Assembly (NCBI RefSeq): GCF_001429285.1
Contig: NZ_LMJJ01000002.1
Span: 123,233 to 187,232 of the forward strand
Origin: Ensifer sp. Root278
GTDB taxonomy: Bacteria > Pseudomonadota > Alphaproteobacteria > Rhizobiales > Rhizobiaceae
Reading direction: 5' to 3'
Length of the DNA stretch: 64,000 nucleotides
Below the pieces are notes generated by a model that saw only the letters and a list, made by a program, of their open reading frames with translations, did not search any database and was not told the origin of the DNA. This document shows, piece after piece, positions 44,910 through 53,433 of this stretch (the first letter of the stretch is position 1; every line of letters starts with the position of its first letter). The translations under genes and the position numbers were made by a program.

Positions 44910-45938
44910 ATGAAGAGACCGACGATCCGCGATCTCGCAGAAACGGCGGGCGTGTCGATTGCCACCGCGAACCGGGTTCTATCAGGCGCGGAAAATGTCC
45001 GGACGGCTACGCGGGAAAAGGTTCAGGCGGCCGCCGAGAGCATCGGCTTTTACGGCTTGGGTGCGATCCAGGCGCGCAATGCCGCCGCGCGCCCGAAGTA
45101 CCGTTTTGGCGTGATCCTTCTTCAGCCGCATCGTCCCTTTTACCAACTCGTGGCACTCGCCTTGTCGCAAGCCGCAGCTGCAGTCGAGGCGGTCGAGGTC
45201 GAATTGAGGATCGAGCATCTCGAAGACCTGGCGCCGCAGAACACCGCGGAGCGTGCCTTGACACTCGCCAGCGAATGCGACGCGCTCTGCATCACCACCG
45301 CGGTGCATCCTGTCGTCACTCAAGCGCTTGAAGAAATCCAGGGCCGAGGGATACCGGTCTTTGCATTGATCTCGCAGCTCGCGGCAACTGGTCAGATCCA
45401 TTACATCGGCCTCGACAACTGGAAAGTCGGCCGCACTGCGGCCTGGACCTTCGACCACATCTGCAAGAAGCCCGGCAAGATTGGCCTGCTGATGGGCAAT
45501 CCGCGCTACCGGAATCAGGAGATGAACGAAACCGGCTTCCGCTCGTATTTTAGGGAACACGCTCCCCAATTCCTGCTGCTTGAGCCGCTGTCGACCTTCG
45601 AATCCTCCGCGGTTGCGCAGGAAATGACTGAACGATTGTTGGACCAACATCCCGATCTTGCCGGCCTCTACGTGGCGGGCGGCGGCATCAGCGGAGTGCT
45701 TGCCGCCCTTCGTACGACCGGACGGGCCGGCACTCTGGTTGTCGTCGGCTACGAACTCATGGACAACGTCAAGAGCGCCCTACTCGATGGTGCTCTGACG
45801 CTGTCGATTGCCCACCCCCTGGAACGTCTCGCCAACGAGGCGATCAAAGGCATGATCGCTGCCGTCGCGTCGGAGGGCGCGAAAGCGAGCTACACGAAAA
45901 TTGTCCCTTTCGAGATGTACACGCGCGAGAACCTCTGA
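44910..45938 (+). CDS. LacI-family regulator of the moc-like operon
   Basis: A 342-residue protein with a LacI N-terminal HTH (RPTIRDLAETAGVSIATANR, VLSGAENVRTATREKVQAAA) and a ribose-binding-like effector domain (YRFGVILLQPHRPFYQLV, IHYIGLDNWKVGRTAAWTF, GLYVAGGGISGVLAAL). It is divergent from the mocD-like gene, with two dyads in between. The ligand is presumably the transported inositol derivative. The described rhizopine locus uses a GntR-type MocR, so this would be a different control solution. The start at 44910 was chosen over 44883 because a GGGGG lies upstream. Confidence 0.92.
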   Translation: MKRPTIRDLAETAGVSIATANRVLSGAENVRTATREKVQAAAESIGFYGLGAIQARNAAARPKYRFGVILLQPHRPFYQLVALALSQAAAAVEAVEVELRIEHLEDLAPQNTAERALTLASECDALCITTAVHPVVTQALEEIQGRGIPVFALISQLAATGQIHYIGLDNWKVGRTAAWTFDHICKKPGKIGLLMGNPRYRNQEMNETGFRSYFREHAPQFLLLEPLSTFESSAVAQEMTERLLDQHPDLAGLYVAGGGISGVLAALRTTGRAGTLVVVGYELMDNVKSALLDGALTLSIAHPLERLANEAIKGMIAAVASEGAKASYTKIVPFEMYTRENL

Positions 45939-46135
45939 AAACGCACCATGCAAGCAATTATCCTAGCGCGGTTCCTCACGACGCATTATCTGCCGTACTG
46001 AGATTAGAGCGTACACTTCAGGACGCTGCCCAGATTTCGATGCGGACAAAGTGACCGAGAGCCTCGGAGGCCAACCACGAATCTGTCGCCTTGAGGGGAA
46101 TCGAACCGGCGATCCATGCACTCCGAAAAGGAAGG

Positions 46136-47047
46136 CTATCTTTCACCCACCTTGAACCGGGCAGAGACGCAACGGATGTGCGATGCCCCGACACCGCAGC
46201 AGCCACCGATGATCGTCGCGCCGCTCTCTGCCCATTCACAGGCGAAGCTGGAGTAGCCGTCGACAGACAAGTCGTTGCGAACCGCATGAAGTGTCTCGTT
46301 TGCTGCGCCTTGCTCCTCAGTGGCGAGCGCATTGGCATAAACACCGATCTCGATGGTGCACCGTTCCTGCGCAAAAACGGAGGCCGCCTCTTCGACGGCG
46401 CGCCGCATGACTTCAGGACGGCTGCAATTGAAGAGCAGTGCTGCCGCACCAGATCCGGCGATCCAGCGCGCGGCCTCCTCCACGCTTTCGCCGGAGCGTA
46501 GCGCTGCCGGCCTGCGCTCGGCACCCGGTTCGTCATCGAGCGTGAATGATATCCAGAGCGGTCTGCTGGTGCCGGCCACCGCGATCCGCACCGCTTCGGC
46601 TTCAGTCACCAAGCTGAGTGTTTCCCCGAGCCAGACATCCACCGACGGCGAGAGTTCCTCAACCAGCGCGCCGAGGTAGTCGTGCACGCGGTCCGGCATG
46701 AAGCGCTGCGGCTCGTAGGAGCCAAAAATCGGCGGCAACGATCCGGCAACGAGCACTCTTCGGTCCACACTCGCGTCGGCCGCCTCACGCGCCAGACGTC
46801 CGGCAAGGGACATCAGCCTGCGGCCCTCTAAGCGGAACCGCTCCTCGCCAATGTGGAACGGTACCAGCGCGTAACTGTTGGTGGTGATGATGTCGGCGCC
46901 TGCGGCAATAAACTCCTCATGCACGCGCCGAACGATCGCCGGGCTCTCAATCAGCGCGAGTGCAGACCACTCCGGTTGCCTGAGGTGCGCACCGAGGCGG
47001 ACAAGCTCGCGGCTCATGCCGCCGTCGAGGATTCTTACGGATTTCAT
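46136..47047 (-). CDS. Homocysteine S-methyltransferase family protein
   Basis: The 303-residue Zn-dependent methyltransferase has RILDGGMSRELVRLG at the N-terminus, GADIITTNSYALVPFHIG, the first zinc Cys in AALLFNCSRPEVM and the GGCCGVG pair at the C-terminus. MmuM-type enzymes use S-methylmethionine to methylate homocysteine. The start at 47047 follows AAGGAA. It is the last gene of the minus-strand homoserine-related operon, 20 bases after the Lrp gene. Its role there could be sulfur-amino-acid or methyl-group handling, which is not clear. Confidence 0.9.
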   Translation of the reverse strand: MKSVRILDGGMSRELVRLGAHLRQPEWSALALIESPAIVRRVHEEFIAAGADIITTNSYALVPFHIGEERFRLEGRRLMSLAGRLAREAADASVDRRVLVAGSLPPIFGSYEPQRFMPDRVHDYLGALVEELSPSVDVWLGETLSLVTEAEAVRIAVAGTSRPLWISFTLDDEPGAERRPAALRSGESVEEAARWIAGSGAAALLFNCSRPEVMRRAVEEAASVFAQERCTIEIGVYANALATEEQGAANETLHAVRNDLSVDGYSSFACEWAESGATIIGGCCGVGASHIRCVSARFKVGER

Positions 47048-47067
47048 GGATTTCCTTCCCATCCCGG

Positions 47068-47511
47068 TCAGCGCTTGATCATCGAGGACAATGCGAATGC
47101 CGTCAGCGTGTCCCGAACACCGGGCAGGACGGACACTTCCTGCCAGATTTCACGGATGCGGTCCGTCGCACTCGCCTCGACCCGAACAACGAGGTCGAAC
47201 TCGCCGCTGATGACGTCGCAGGAGACGACCTCCGGCAAGCGCTTGAGTGCCTGGATAACCTCACCACCGCGCATGCGGTCATGACGGTAGACAAACATCA
47301 GTGCGGTGACCCCCGCGGTGCGCGGCTTTCCCTCGCCTGCGACGATCGTGTACCCCAGGATGAGGCTATCTCGCTCCAGTCGCTCGATCCTTTGGCGCAC
47401 GGCATTGCGCGAAAGGTTCACCTTCTCGGCCAACTCCGCGTGGGGGATCCGGGCGTTGCGGGTCAACTCGGCGAGAATGCGCTCGTCCGCCCGATCGAGG
47501 ATGCGCTTCAT
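47068..47511 (-). CDS. Lrp/AsnC-family regulator
   Basis: The 147-residue protein has the AsnC HTH (DERILAELTRNARIPHAELA, KVNLSRNAVRQRIERLERD) and the C-terminal RAM ligand domain (VTALMFVYRHDRMRGGEVIQ, GEFDLVVRVEA). It starts four bases inside the pseudokinase gene (GAGGAG upstream), so is co-translated. It probably senses an amino acid and controls this cluster, together with the Lrp homologue at 57044. Confidence 0.93.
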   Translation of the reverse strand: MKRILDRADERILAELTRNARIPHAELAEKVNLSRNAVRQRIERLERDSLILGYTIVAGEGKPRTAGVTALMFVYRHDRMRGGEVIQALKRLPEVVSCDVISGEFDLVVRVEASATDRIREIWQEVSVLPGVRDTLTAFALSSMIKR

Positions 47512-48302
47512 GACCGCATCTCCTCGACAACGACCTTCGCAGACCGGAAGGCGCATTGCGCGGCGTCTTCGAGTTCGGCAAACCTGCCACACTGCGCAAA
47601 CGAGGTCGCCGCGGCCGCCATGGTGAAGCCCGGCAAGGCCTGTTGCTCTAGCTCGCTGAGGCTACGAACCTCTGTGTAGCCGGTCAGTAGCGCGCCGGCG
47701 AGCGTCCTGTCGAGCGCACCGTTTGCCTTCGCGGTCCAATGCAGCAGCACCTGGGCGAGTTCGGTGATCAGAACGTCGTCGCGCCGCAGTCGGAAATTGA
47801 TGACACCACTCACCTCTCCGTCGAGAAAGAACACGTTGTCGCGATTGATAGCGCCGTGAACAGCTCCACTTGGCAACTCGTCCGACACTGCCTCCACTGC
47901 GCGCCTCAGCGCCTGGTGTATCCGCGCGACGCAGATACCCAGTGCGTGGCACTTGCCGGTGGTGATCTCACTTGGCCGCGCCCCGGGCACAAAACCAACA
48001 ACCGCGACGAGCTTGCCCGACACGGTGATCGTTGCCGCACCCGCATCCGTGCGGAAGGTCGCGGGACAGGGAACGCCAGCGGCAGCAAGCGTCTCCATCG
48101 TACGGAACGCGCGCTCAAGATCAAACGGGTCGGCGAAGCTCTCGAACAGGGTAATGATGAACTCACCGCGCTCGGAACGGAAAAGGAAGGTGGTCTCCGC
48201 GTCGCCATCGGCAATACCGATCACCGAGGTCAGGCGCCCAAGGCGATAGGCCATCGCGATCTGATTGCATTCGGCCTCCGATAGATCTGTAAAAACAGCC
48301 AT
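47508..48302 (-). CDS. Homoserine kinase (ThrB type II)-like pseudokinase
   Basis: The 264-residue protein aligns with alphaproteobacterial homoserine kinase of the APH fold: MAVFTDLSEAECNQIAMAY, then the Brenner region SGAVHGAINRDNVFFLDGEV and SGVINFRLRRDD. Active enzymes read HADLxxDN and (G)(V/L)IDF at these places. Here the catalytic Asp is Ala (HGAINRDN) and the Mg-binding Asp is Asn (VINF), and about 50 residues before the loop are missing. Phosphotransfer is therefore unlikely; a homoserine-binding or regulatory role, or decay, is inferred. The start at 48302 has AAGGGA upstream. Confidence 0.82.
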   Translation of the reverse strand: MAVFTDLSEAECNQIAMAYRLGRLTSVIGIADGDAETTFLFRSERGEFIITLFESFADPFDLERAFRTMETLAAAGVPCPATFRTDAGAATITVSGKLVAVVGFVPGARPSEITTGKCHALGICVARIHQALRRAVEAVSDELPSGAVHGAINRDNVFFLDGEVSGVINFRLRRDDVLITELAQVLLHWTAKANGALDRTLAGALLTGYTEVRSLSELEQQALPGFTMAAAATSFAQCGRFAELEDAAQCAFRSAKVVVEEMRS

Positions 48303-48313
48303 TGTCCGTCCCT

Positions 48314-49705
48314 TCAGCTTTTGACGACACCAGCGCCGAAAATCGCGTCGATCTGGGCAGCACTCAGCCCGCTGTCGCGTTCGACCGCCTCGCGCAGCGG
48401 GATGCCTTCTGCGAGCGCCCGGCCGGCAAAGGCAGTGGCCTTTGCGTATCCGACGAAGGGATTGAGAGCGGCAGCAAGGACGAGGGACCCGTCGTAAAGC
48501 GCCTGACAACGTTTGGCATCCGCCTCTATCCCGTCGATGCACCGGGTACGAAGCGCGTCAAGGCCTCTCACCAAAAGCCGCAGCGACTGCAGGATGTTGA
48601 GCACGATGACCGGTTCCATTGCGTTAAGCTGAAGCTGGCCGGCGCTGGCAGCAAGTGTGACCGTCAGGTCGTTGCCGATCACCTGAAAACCAATCTGGTT
48701 TACCATTTCGGGGATCACCGGATTGACCTTGCCCGGCATGATTGAGGAGCCGGCCTGGAGGGCCGGGAGCCGAATCTCACCGAAACCGGCGCGCGGACCG
48801 CTCGACAGCAGGCGAAGGTCATTGCAGATCTTGGAGAGCTTCACCGCTGTGCGCTTCAGCGCCCCCGAAAGCGTCACGAACGCGCCCGTGTCGGATGTCG
48901 CCTCGACCAGATTTCGCGCTGGCCTCACCGCAATCCCGGACATCATGGAAAGGTGCGCGCAGATCGCCGCCGAGAACCCAGGCGGCGCGTTGACGCCGGT
49001 GCCAATCGCCGTGCCACCGAGATTGACCTCGCGCATCAATTCAGCCGTGCCCAGAAAATGCGCGACGTCCTCCTCCAGCGTCTCGGCAAAAGCTTCGAAC
49101 TCCTGGCCGAGGAGCATCGGGACAGCATCCTGAAGCTGCGTCCTGCCCACCTTGACGATGCCTGCGAAGGTGTCGCCCTTCGACCGCAAGGCAGTGACCA
49201 AGGCCTGCAACGCCGCGACCAGCACTTCGCCTTCCCGCAACACGGTCAGCCGGATGGCGGTCGGGTAGACGTCGTTGGTCGATTGGCTCAGGTTCACGTG
49301 ATCGTTCGGATTGACCACCTCGTAGCTGCCGACCGGCCGCCCCAGCGCCTCAAGCGCCAGATTGGCGATGACCTCGTTGACGTTCATGTTAGTCGAGGTC
49401 CCCGCCCCGCCCTGGATCATGTCGATGGGAAAATGCGGCGCAAGGATTTCCCCGGTGATCAGCCTGTCGCACGCCCGATCGATGGCCTGCGCGATCGCAG
49501 GATCGATAAGACCCAGCTCCCGATTGGTCGCCGCAGCGGCCTTCTTGACCATCGCCAGCGAGCGGATGAACTCGGGGAAATCCTGGAGCCGGATGCCGGA
49601 AACGTCGAAGTTCTCCGTTGCTCGGCGCGTATGGATGCCGATCATGGCATCAGCCGGCAGTTCCCGTCGGCCAAGATGATCGGTTTCGATGCGCATTTTT
49701 GTCAT
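48314..49705 (-). CDS. aspA: Aspartate ammonia-lyase
   Basis: The 463-residue enzyme of the fumarase/aspartase superfamily has GGAGTSTNMNVNEVIANLAL, NDHVNLSQSTNDVYPTAIRL and the signature loop AGSSIMPGKVNPVIPEM. It deaminates aspartate to fumarate and ammonia. The GTSTNMNVNEV sequence favours aspartase over fumarase. In this operon it would take the aspartate made from homoserine into the TCA cycle. The start at 49705 has AGGG at seven bases; 49696 is an alternative. Confidence 0.88.
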   Translation of the reverse strand: MTKMRIETDHLGRRELPADAMIGIHTRRATENFDVSGIRLQDFPEFIRSLAMVKKAAAATNRELGLIDPAIAQAIDRACDRLITGEILAPHFPIDMIQGGAGTSTNMNVNEVIANLALEALGRPVGSYEVVNPNDHVNLSQSTNDVYPTAIRLTVLREGEVLVAALQALVTALRSKGDTFAGIVKVGRTQLQDAVPMLLGQEFEAFAETLEEDVAHFLGTAELMREVNLGGTAIGTGVNAPPGFSAAICAHLSMMSGIAVRPARNLVEATSDTGAFVTLSGALKRTAVKLSKICNDLRLLSSGPRAGFGEIRLPALQAGSSIMPGKVNPVIPEMVNQIGFQVIGNDLTVTLAASAGQLQLNAMEPVIVLNILQSLRLLVRGLDALRTRCIDGIEADAKRCQALYDGSLVLAAALNPFVGYAKATAFAGRALAEGIPLREAVERDSGLSAAQIDAIFGAGVVKS

Positions 49706-49718
49706 GGTCAGCCCTGCC

Positions 49719-50984
49719 TCACTCGGAAATGGCCTGATCAAGGTCATCGATTAGGTCGTCTGTCGCTTCGAGACCGACCGACAGGCGGAACACGCCGTCG
49801 CCAGCAAAGCGGCAATAGTCCTCGAGCTGTTCACCGGTAAGCTGGTAGGTGGACTTCATCATTTCATCCGTTTCGAGCAGCACGACGATCGAGCGCTGGT
49901 GGCCGAGCGAAAAGGCATAGTGGGCAATCTTGAGGCGCCCGGCGAGTTGCTGGGCCATCCTCCCCGGATCCTTCACTTGAAAGGTCACGATGCCGCCGAA
50001 CACGTCCATCTGGCGCTTCGCCAGCTCATGTTGCGGATGGGAGGCAAGCCCCGGATAAGTCACGGCCACGACCGAAGGATGGTCTTGGAGAAAGGCCGCG
50101 ATCTTTGAAGCGGACTCGGAGATCGTCCGAATGCGGGGAAACAGTGTGTCGATGCCGCGCAAAATGAGCCAGGCGTTCATCGCAGGCATCGATGCGCCAA
50201 GGTAAACGCCGGCGCGCGAGCGAATTTTCTCCACCAGTTCCTTACGGCCGCAGACAACGCCCCCCAGGGCATCGCCATGGCCGTTGATGAATTTCGTGAG
50301 AGAATGGATGACCAGGTCAACCCCCAGCAGCAGCGGCTGCGTGGCGACGGGGGTCGCAAGCGTTGAATCGACCGACATCAGTGCGCCATGCTTTCTGGCG
50401 AGTGCGGCAATAGCCCCGAGATCGGTCAGGCGCAGGATCGGATTGCACGGACTTTCGCAATGGACGAGCTTCGTGTTGGGGCGGAAGGCGGCCGCCACAT
50501 CTTGAGGACGTGCCATGTTCACCGGCGTGACCTCGATGCCGTAATCCGGCAGGATGCGCCGTGCAAGTTCGTTGGCGCCTGCATAGCAGACGTCGCTGAG
50601 GATCAAGTGGTCACCCTTTTTCAGGAAACTGAGAAACGTGGCGCCGATGGCTGCCACGCCCGTTGCCGTCGCAACCGCGTCGTCGGCCCCTTCCAAAGCG
50701 GCGAGCCGGTTTTCAAGCTGGCGAACCGTCGGGTTGGTCCAGCGCGCGTAAAGAAATGGCAGAGCCGTCAGATCATCGACGCCATCTGCGGAAAAGGCTC
50801 CGTTGCCCGGTTCAAGCAGGTTGTTGACAGACATGGAGATGTTTGGGGCGATCGCCTTGGTCGACGGATCGATGACAAGCCCGGCGCTCAGCGCCAGCGT
50901 GTCGCGGCTGAGATCTGCCCTTGCGCCAGGCGCCCTCATGCTGGGCCCGTGCGTTGGCAGGTCTGAAAGTTTCGAGATAGTCAT
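49719..50984 (-). CDS. Cys/Met metabolism PLP enzyme, cystathionine gamma-synthase-like
   Basis: The 421-residue fold-I PLP enzyme has YARWTNPTVRQLENRLAALE, ATATGVAAIGATFLSFLKKG, VHCESPCNPILRLTDL, VDSTLATPVATQPL and the PLP Lys in VIHSLTKFINGHGDALGG. Relatives carry out gamma-replacement or gamma-elimination on homoserine esters, cystathionine or methionine. In a homoserine cluster it might process an activated homoserine; the substrate is uncertain. It is slightly longer at the N-terminus than usual. The start at 50984 has GGAGG upstream. Confidence 0.88.
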   Translation of the reverse strand: MTISKLSDLPTHGPSMRAPGARADLSRDTLALSAGLVIDPSTKAIAPNISMSVNNLLEPGNGAFSADGVDDLTALPFLYARWTNPTVRQLENRLAALEGADDAVATATGVAAIGATFLSFLKKGDHLILSDVCYAGANELARRILPDYGIEVTPVNMARPQDVAAAFRPNTKLVHCESPCNPILRLTDLGAIAALARKHGALMSVDSTLATPVATQPLLLGVDLVIHSLTKFINGHGDALGGVVCGRKELVEKIRSRAGVYLGASMPAMNAWLILRGIDTLFPRIRTISESASKIAAFLQDHPSVVAVTYPGLASHPQHELAKRQMDVFGGIVTFQVKDPGRMAQQLAGRLKIAHYAFSLGHQRSIVVLLETDEMMKSTYQLTGEQLEDYCRFAGDGVFRLSVGLEATDDLIDDLDQAISE

Positions 50985-51085
50985 CGCGTCCTCCTGCGAT
51001 TTGGGTCCCGGAGGTTTCCAGGAAATGGCCTTACGGGCGGCGCCATCGATCCTTTGAACATCGGATTTGGAGTGCGCTCCGAGCT

Positions 51086-51775
51086 TCAACGCCGTATCGG
51101 CACCTGCATCTCGACGACCCGAAAGGCGCGCGTGATGAGGATGGTGAGGCAGACGTAGAAGAGCGTGACGACGACAAGCGGCTCGTAGACCAGGAGCGTG
51201 TCCTGCCTGATCTTGTAGGCGACGGCGTAGAGATCCATCACCGTGACGGTGAAGGCGAGCGGCGTCGCCTTGAGTTGCAGAACCACCTCACCAGTGATTG
51301 TTGGGAGCGCGATACGGATCGCCCTCGGCAGCCATATGCGTCGCAACAATGTCCATCGGCCCATGCCAAAGGCCTGTCCGGCTTCCAGCTCGCCCTTCGG
51401 GACTGCGAGCAGCGCACCACGCAGCACCTCAGCCTCGTAAGCTGCATAGTTCAGCGTGAAGCTCACCGCCGCGAAGAAGAACCCCTCGCGCACGATCGGC
51501 CAAAGGAAGCTCGAGCGCAGCCCCGGGATCATCGGGAGCAGCGACCCGATACCGTAGTAGAGCAGCCACAATTGAATGAGCAGTGGCGTGCCTCGTAAAC
51601 ACGTGCAGTAGCTTTTGGCTACCCAGCGCAGCCAGTGCGGACCGCTCACCTGCGCGAGCGCAAGGCCGATAGCCAAGACGAAGCCGAAGCCGACGGAGAT
51701 CACGAGCAGCAACACGGTCTGTGTGGCGCCGGCTACGATCAGCGGCCAGTAGTTGGAAACCCATGAGAAATCCAT
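51086..51775 (-). CDS. Amino acid ABC transporter permease (HisM/OccM type)
   Basis: The 229-residue inner-membrane protein has about five hydrophobic segments, the TCLRGTPLLIQLWLLYYGIG motif of polar amino acid permeases and the EAA loop EAGQAFGMGRWTLLRRIWLP. It pairs with the second permease at 51787. The family imports basic amino acids, opines, glutamine and related compounds. Homoserine is proposed from context only. Confidence 0.92.
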   Translation of the reverse strand: MDFSWVSNYWPLIVAGATQTVLLLVISVGFGFVLAIGLALAQVSGPHWLRWVAKSYCTCLRGTPLLIQLWLLYYGIGSLLPMIPGLRSSFLWPIVREGFFFAAVSFTLNYAAYEAEVLRGALLAVPKGELEAGQAFGMGRWTLLRRIWLPRAIRIALPTITGEVVLQLKATPLAFTVTVMDLYAVAYKIRQDTLLVYEPLVVVTLFYVCLTILITRAFRVVEMQVPIRR

Positions 51776-51786
51776 AGTCCGTCCCT

Positions 51787-52509
51787 TCAGGCTGCTTTTG
51801 GCTGACCGCGCCGGAAATAGCTTTCCAGACTGCTGAACATGACGTTGGAGACGAGCGTGATTGTCAGGTAGATCAAGGCTGCGGCGAAGAAGAACAGGAA
51901 GTAATGTTTGGTGTTGCCTGCGGCCAGGCGCGTGGCAAGCGCCAGCTCCTGATAACCGACCACGGCGATCAGGGCGCTATCTTTGGTGACCGACATCCAT
52001 AGATTGGCCAGTCCCGGTAGAGCGTTCGGCATCAACGCCGGCAGAACTATCCTGCGGAACCGCAGCCAAGGTCGCATGCCGAAGGCATTGGCAGCTTCGA
52101 TCTGGCCGGTCGGCACAGCGAGGATCGCGCCGCGCAATACCTCGGTCATATACGCGCCCTGAACGATCCCGAGCACGACAACGGCGGCGAAGAAGCCGTT
52201 GATCTCGATCGGCGGCAAAGCGAATGAGGATAGCAGTCTGTTGATGCCGTCGGTTCCGGCGTAGTAGAGGCCAATGATGAGGATCAGTTCCGGAATGGCA
52301 CGAACGGCCGTCGTATAGAAATCAAGCACGGCGGACACCGGGCGGCTGCCCTTGAGTTTTCCTGCCGCACCCACAAACCCGATCACGATGCCGAGCAGGT
52401 ACGCGCCAAGCGAAATCAGGATAGTCGAGGCCGCGCCTTGAAGCAGCACCCCGCCCCATCCTGGCGGATAGGGAGAAAGCAGTTCCAGAATGGATGGACT
52501 TGTCGGCAT
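51787..52509 (-). CDS. Amino acid ABC transporter permease (HisQ/OccQ type)
   Basis: The 240-residue inner-membrane protein has the AVRAIPELILIIGLYYAGTD segment of the family and the EAA loop EAANAFGMRPWLRFRRIVLP. It lies 11 bases before the second permease gene and 112 bases after the binding-protein gene, with a hairpin in that spacer. Confidence 0.92.
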   Translation of the reverse strand: MPTSPSILELLSPYPPGWGGVLLQGAASTILISLGAYLLGIVIGFVGAAGKLKGSRPVSAVLDFYTTAVRAIPELILIIGLYYAGTDGINRLLSSFALPPIEINGFFAAVVVLGIVQGAYMTEVLRGAILAVPTGQIEAANAFGMRPWLRFRRIVLPALMPNALPGLANLWMSVTKDSALIAVVGYQELALATRLAAGNTKHYFLFFFAAALIYLTITLVSNVMFSSLESYFRRGQPKAA

Positions 52510-52589
52510 AGGAAATGGTTCCTCGGCGTCCGAGTCGCTGCGGCTCGCACACTGTTCTTTTTGAGGGAGTATTGTCCGGAGTGAGCTGA

Positions 52590-52612
52590 AGGGGCGCCAC
52601 GTCGACGCCCCT
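52590..52612 (-). other. Hairpin between binding-protein and permease genes
   Basis: AGGGGCG and CGCCCCT pair perfectly around a nine-base loop directly after the binding-protein stop. No T-run follows. It is the same arrangement as at 42458 and probably protects the binding-protein mRNA. Confidence 0.55.
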
Positions 52613-52621
52613 CCGCTTCAA

Positions 52622-53392
52622 TCATTCGCCGTAGGGATCGAAGTCGAAATACTTCTTGGAGATTGCGGCATATGTACCGTTGGCTCGAACGGCGGCGATT
52701 GCAGCGTTCAGCTTCGCGAGCAGCTCGGCATCGTCCTTTCGCAAGCCACCACCAATACCCTGCCCAAGGACCTGCGGATCGTCCTTCACGTTGCCCTTGT
52801 CCTCGCAGCAATCCTTGCCGAAGTCCGACTGCAGGAAGGTCATCAGCGGAATGGAATCGCCGAAGACGTAGTCCACACGACCGACAGCGAGATCCTGGAA
52901 CGCCTCGTCGAGCGTGGCATAGGTCTTCTCGGACGCCACGCTCGCATAGTGCTTCTTGTAGTATTCCGTCTGGATCGTGGACACCTGGATGCCGACGGTC
53001 TTGCCGGCGATGTCGTCGACGCTGGTGCCGCCCCTGCCGTCCTGCGCGCCGATCAATTTGCTCGGTGTATTATAATACTTGTTGGTGAAGGCGATCGTCT
53101 TGCTGCGTTCATCGGTAATCGACATGGACGACCAGATGACGTCGAACTTTCGCGACTGAAGACCGGGGATCAGTCCGTCCCACGACATGTCCACGACCGA
53201 GCACGTTTCCTTCATTTCGGCGCAGACGGCATCCATCAGTTCGATTTCCCAGCCCACCCATTTGCCGGTCGCGTCCTTTGTAAAGAACGGCGGGTAAGCT
53301 TCGTTCATGATGCCAAATCGCACGTCGGCGGCTGCGCTGCCGGCAGAGGCGATAAGGATCGTGCCGGCGACAAGGAAGGATGCGGTCTTCAT
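52622..53392 (-). CDS. Amino acid ABC transporter substrate-binding protein
   Basis: The 256-residue periplasmic protein has a Sec signal (TASFLVAGTILIASAGSAAA) and the SBP_bac_3 fold: GIMNEAYPPFFTKDATGKWV, GWEIELMDAVCAEM, WDGLIPGLQSRKFDVIWSSM, ITDERSKTIAFTNKYYN. This is the lysine/arginine/ornithine-opine group. The ligand pocket cannot be resolved by eye; homoserine is inferred from the operon. Confidence 0.92.
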   Translation of the reverse strand: MKTASFLVAGTILIASAGSAAADVRFGIMNEAYPPFFTKDATGKWVGWEIELMDAVCAEMKETCSVVDMSWDGLIPGLQSRKFDVIWSSMSITDERSKTIAFTNKYYNTPSKLIGAQDGRGGTSVDDIAGKTVGIQVSTIQTEYYKKHYASVASEKTYATLDEAFQDLAVGRVDYVFGDSIPLMTFLQSDFGKDCCEDKGNVKDDPQVLGQGIGGGLRKDDAELLAKLNAAIAAVRANGTYAAISKKYFDFDPYGE

Positions 53393-53433
53393 GTAGGTTC
53401 CCTTTCTCTCTTATGATTGGCGGTCGCGCACGT

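Noticed and set aside
34092..45938. Plain myo-inositol (iol) operon
   Set aside because: Lacks iolB, iolC, iolD and iolE-type full set and instead has the oxygenase-ferredoxin-reductase trio plus C1 genes.
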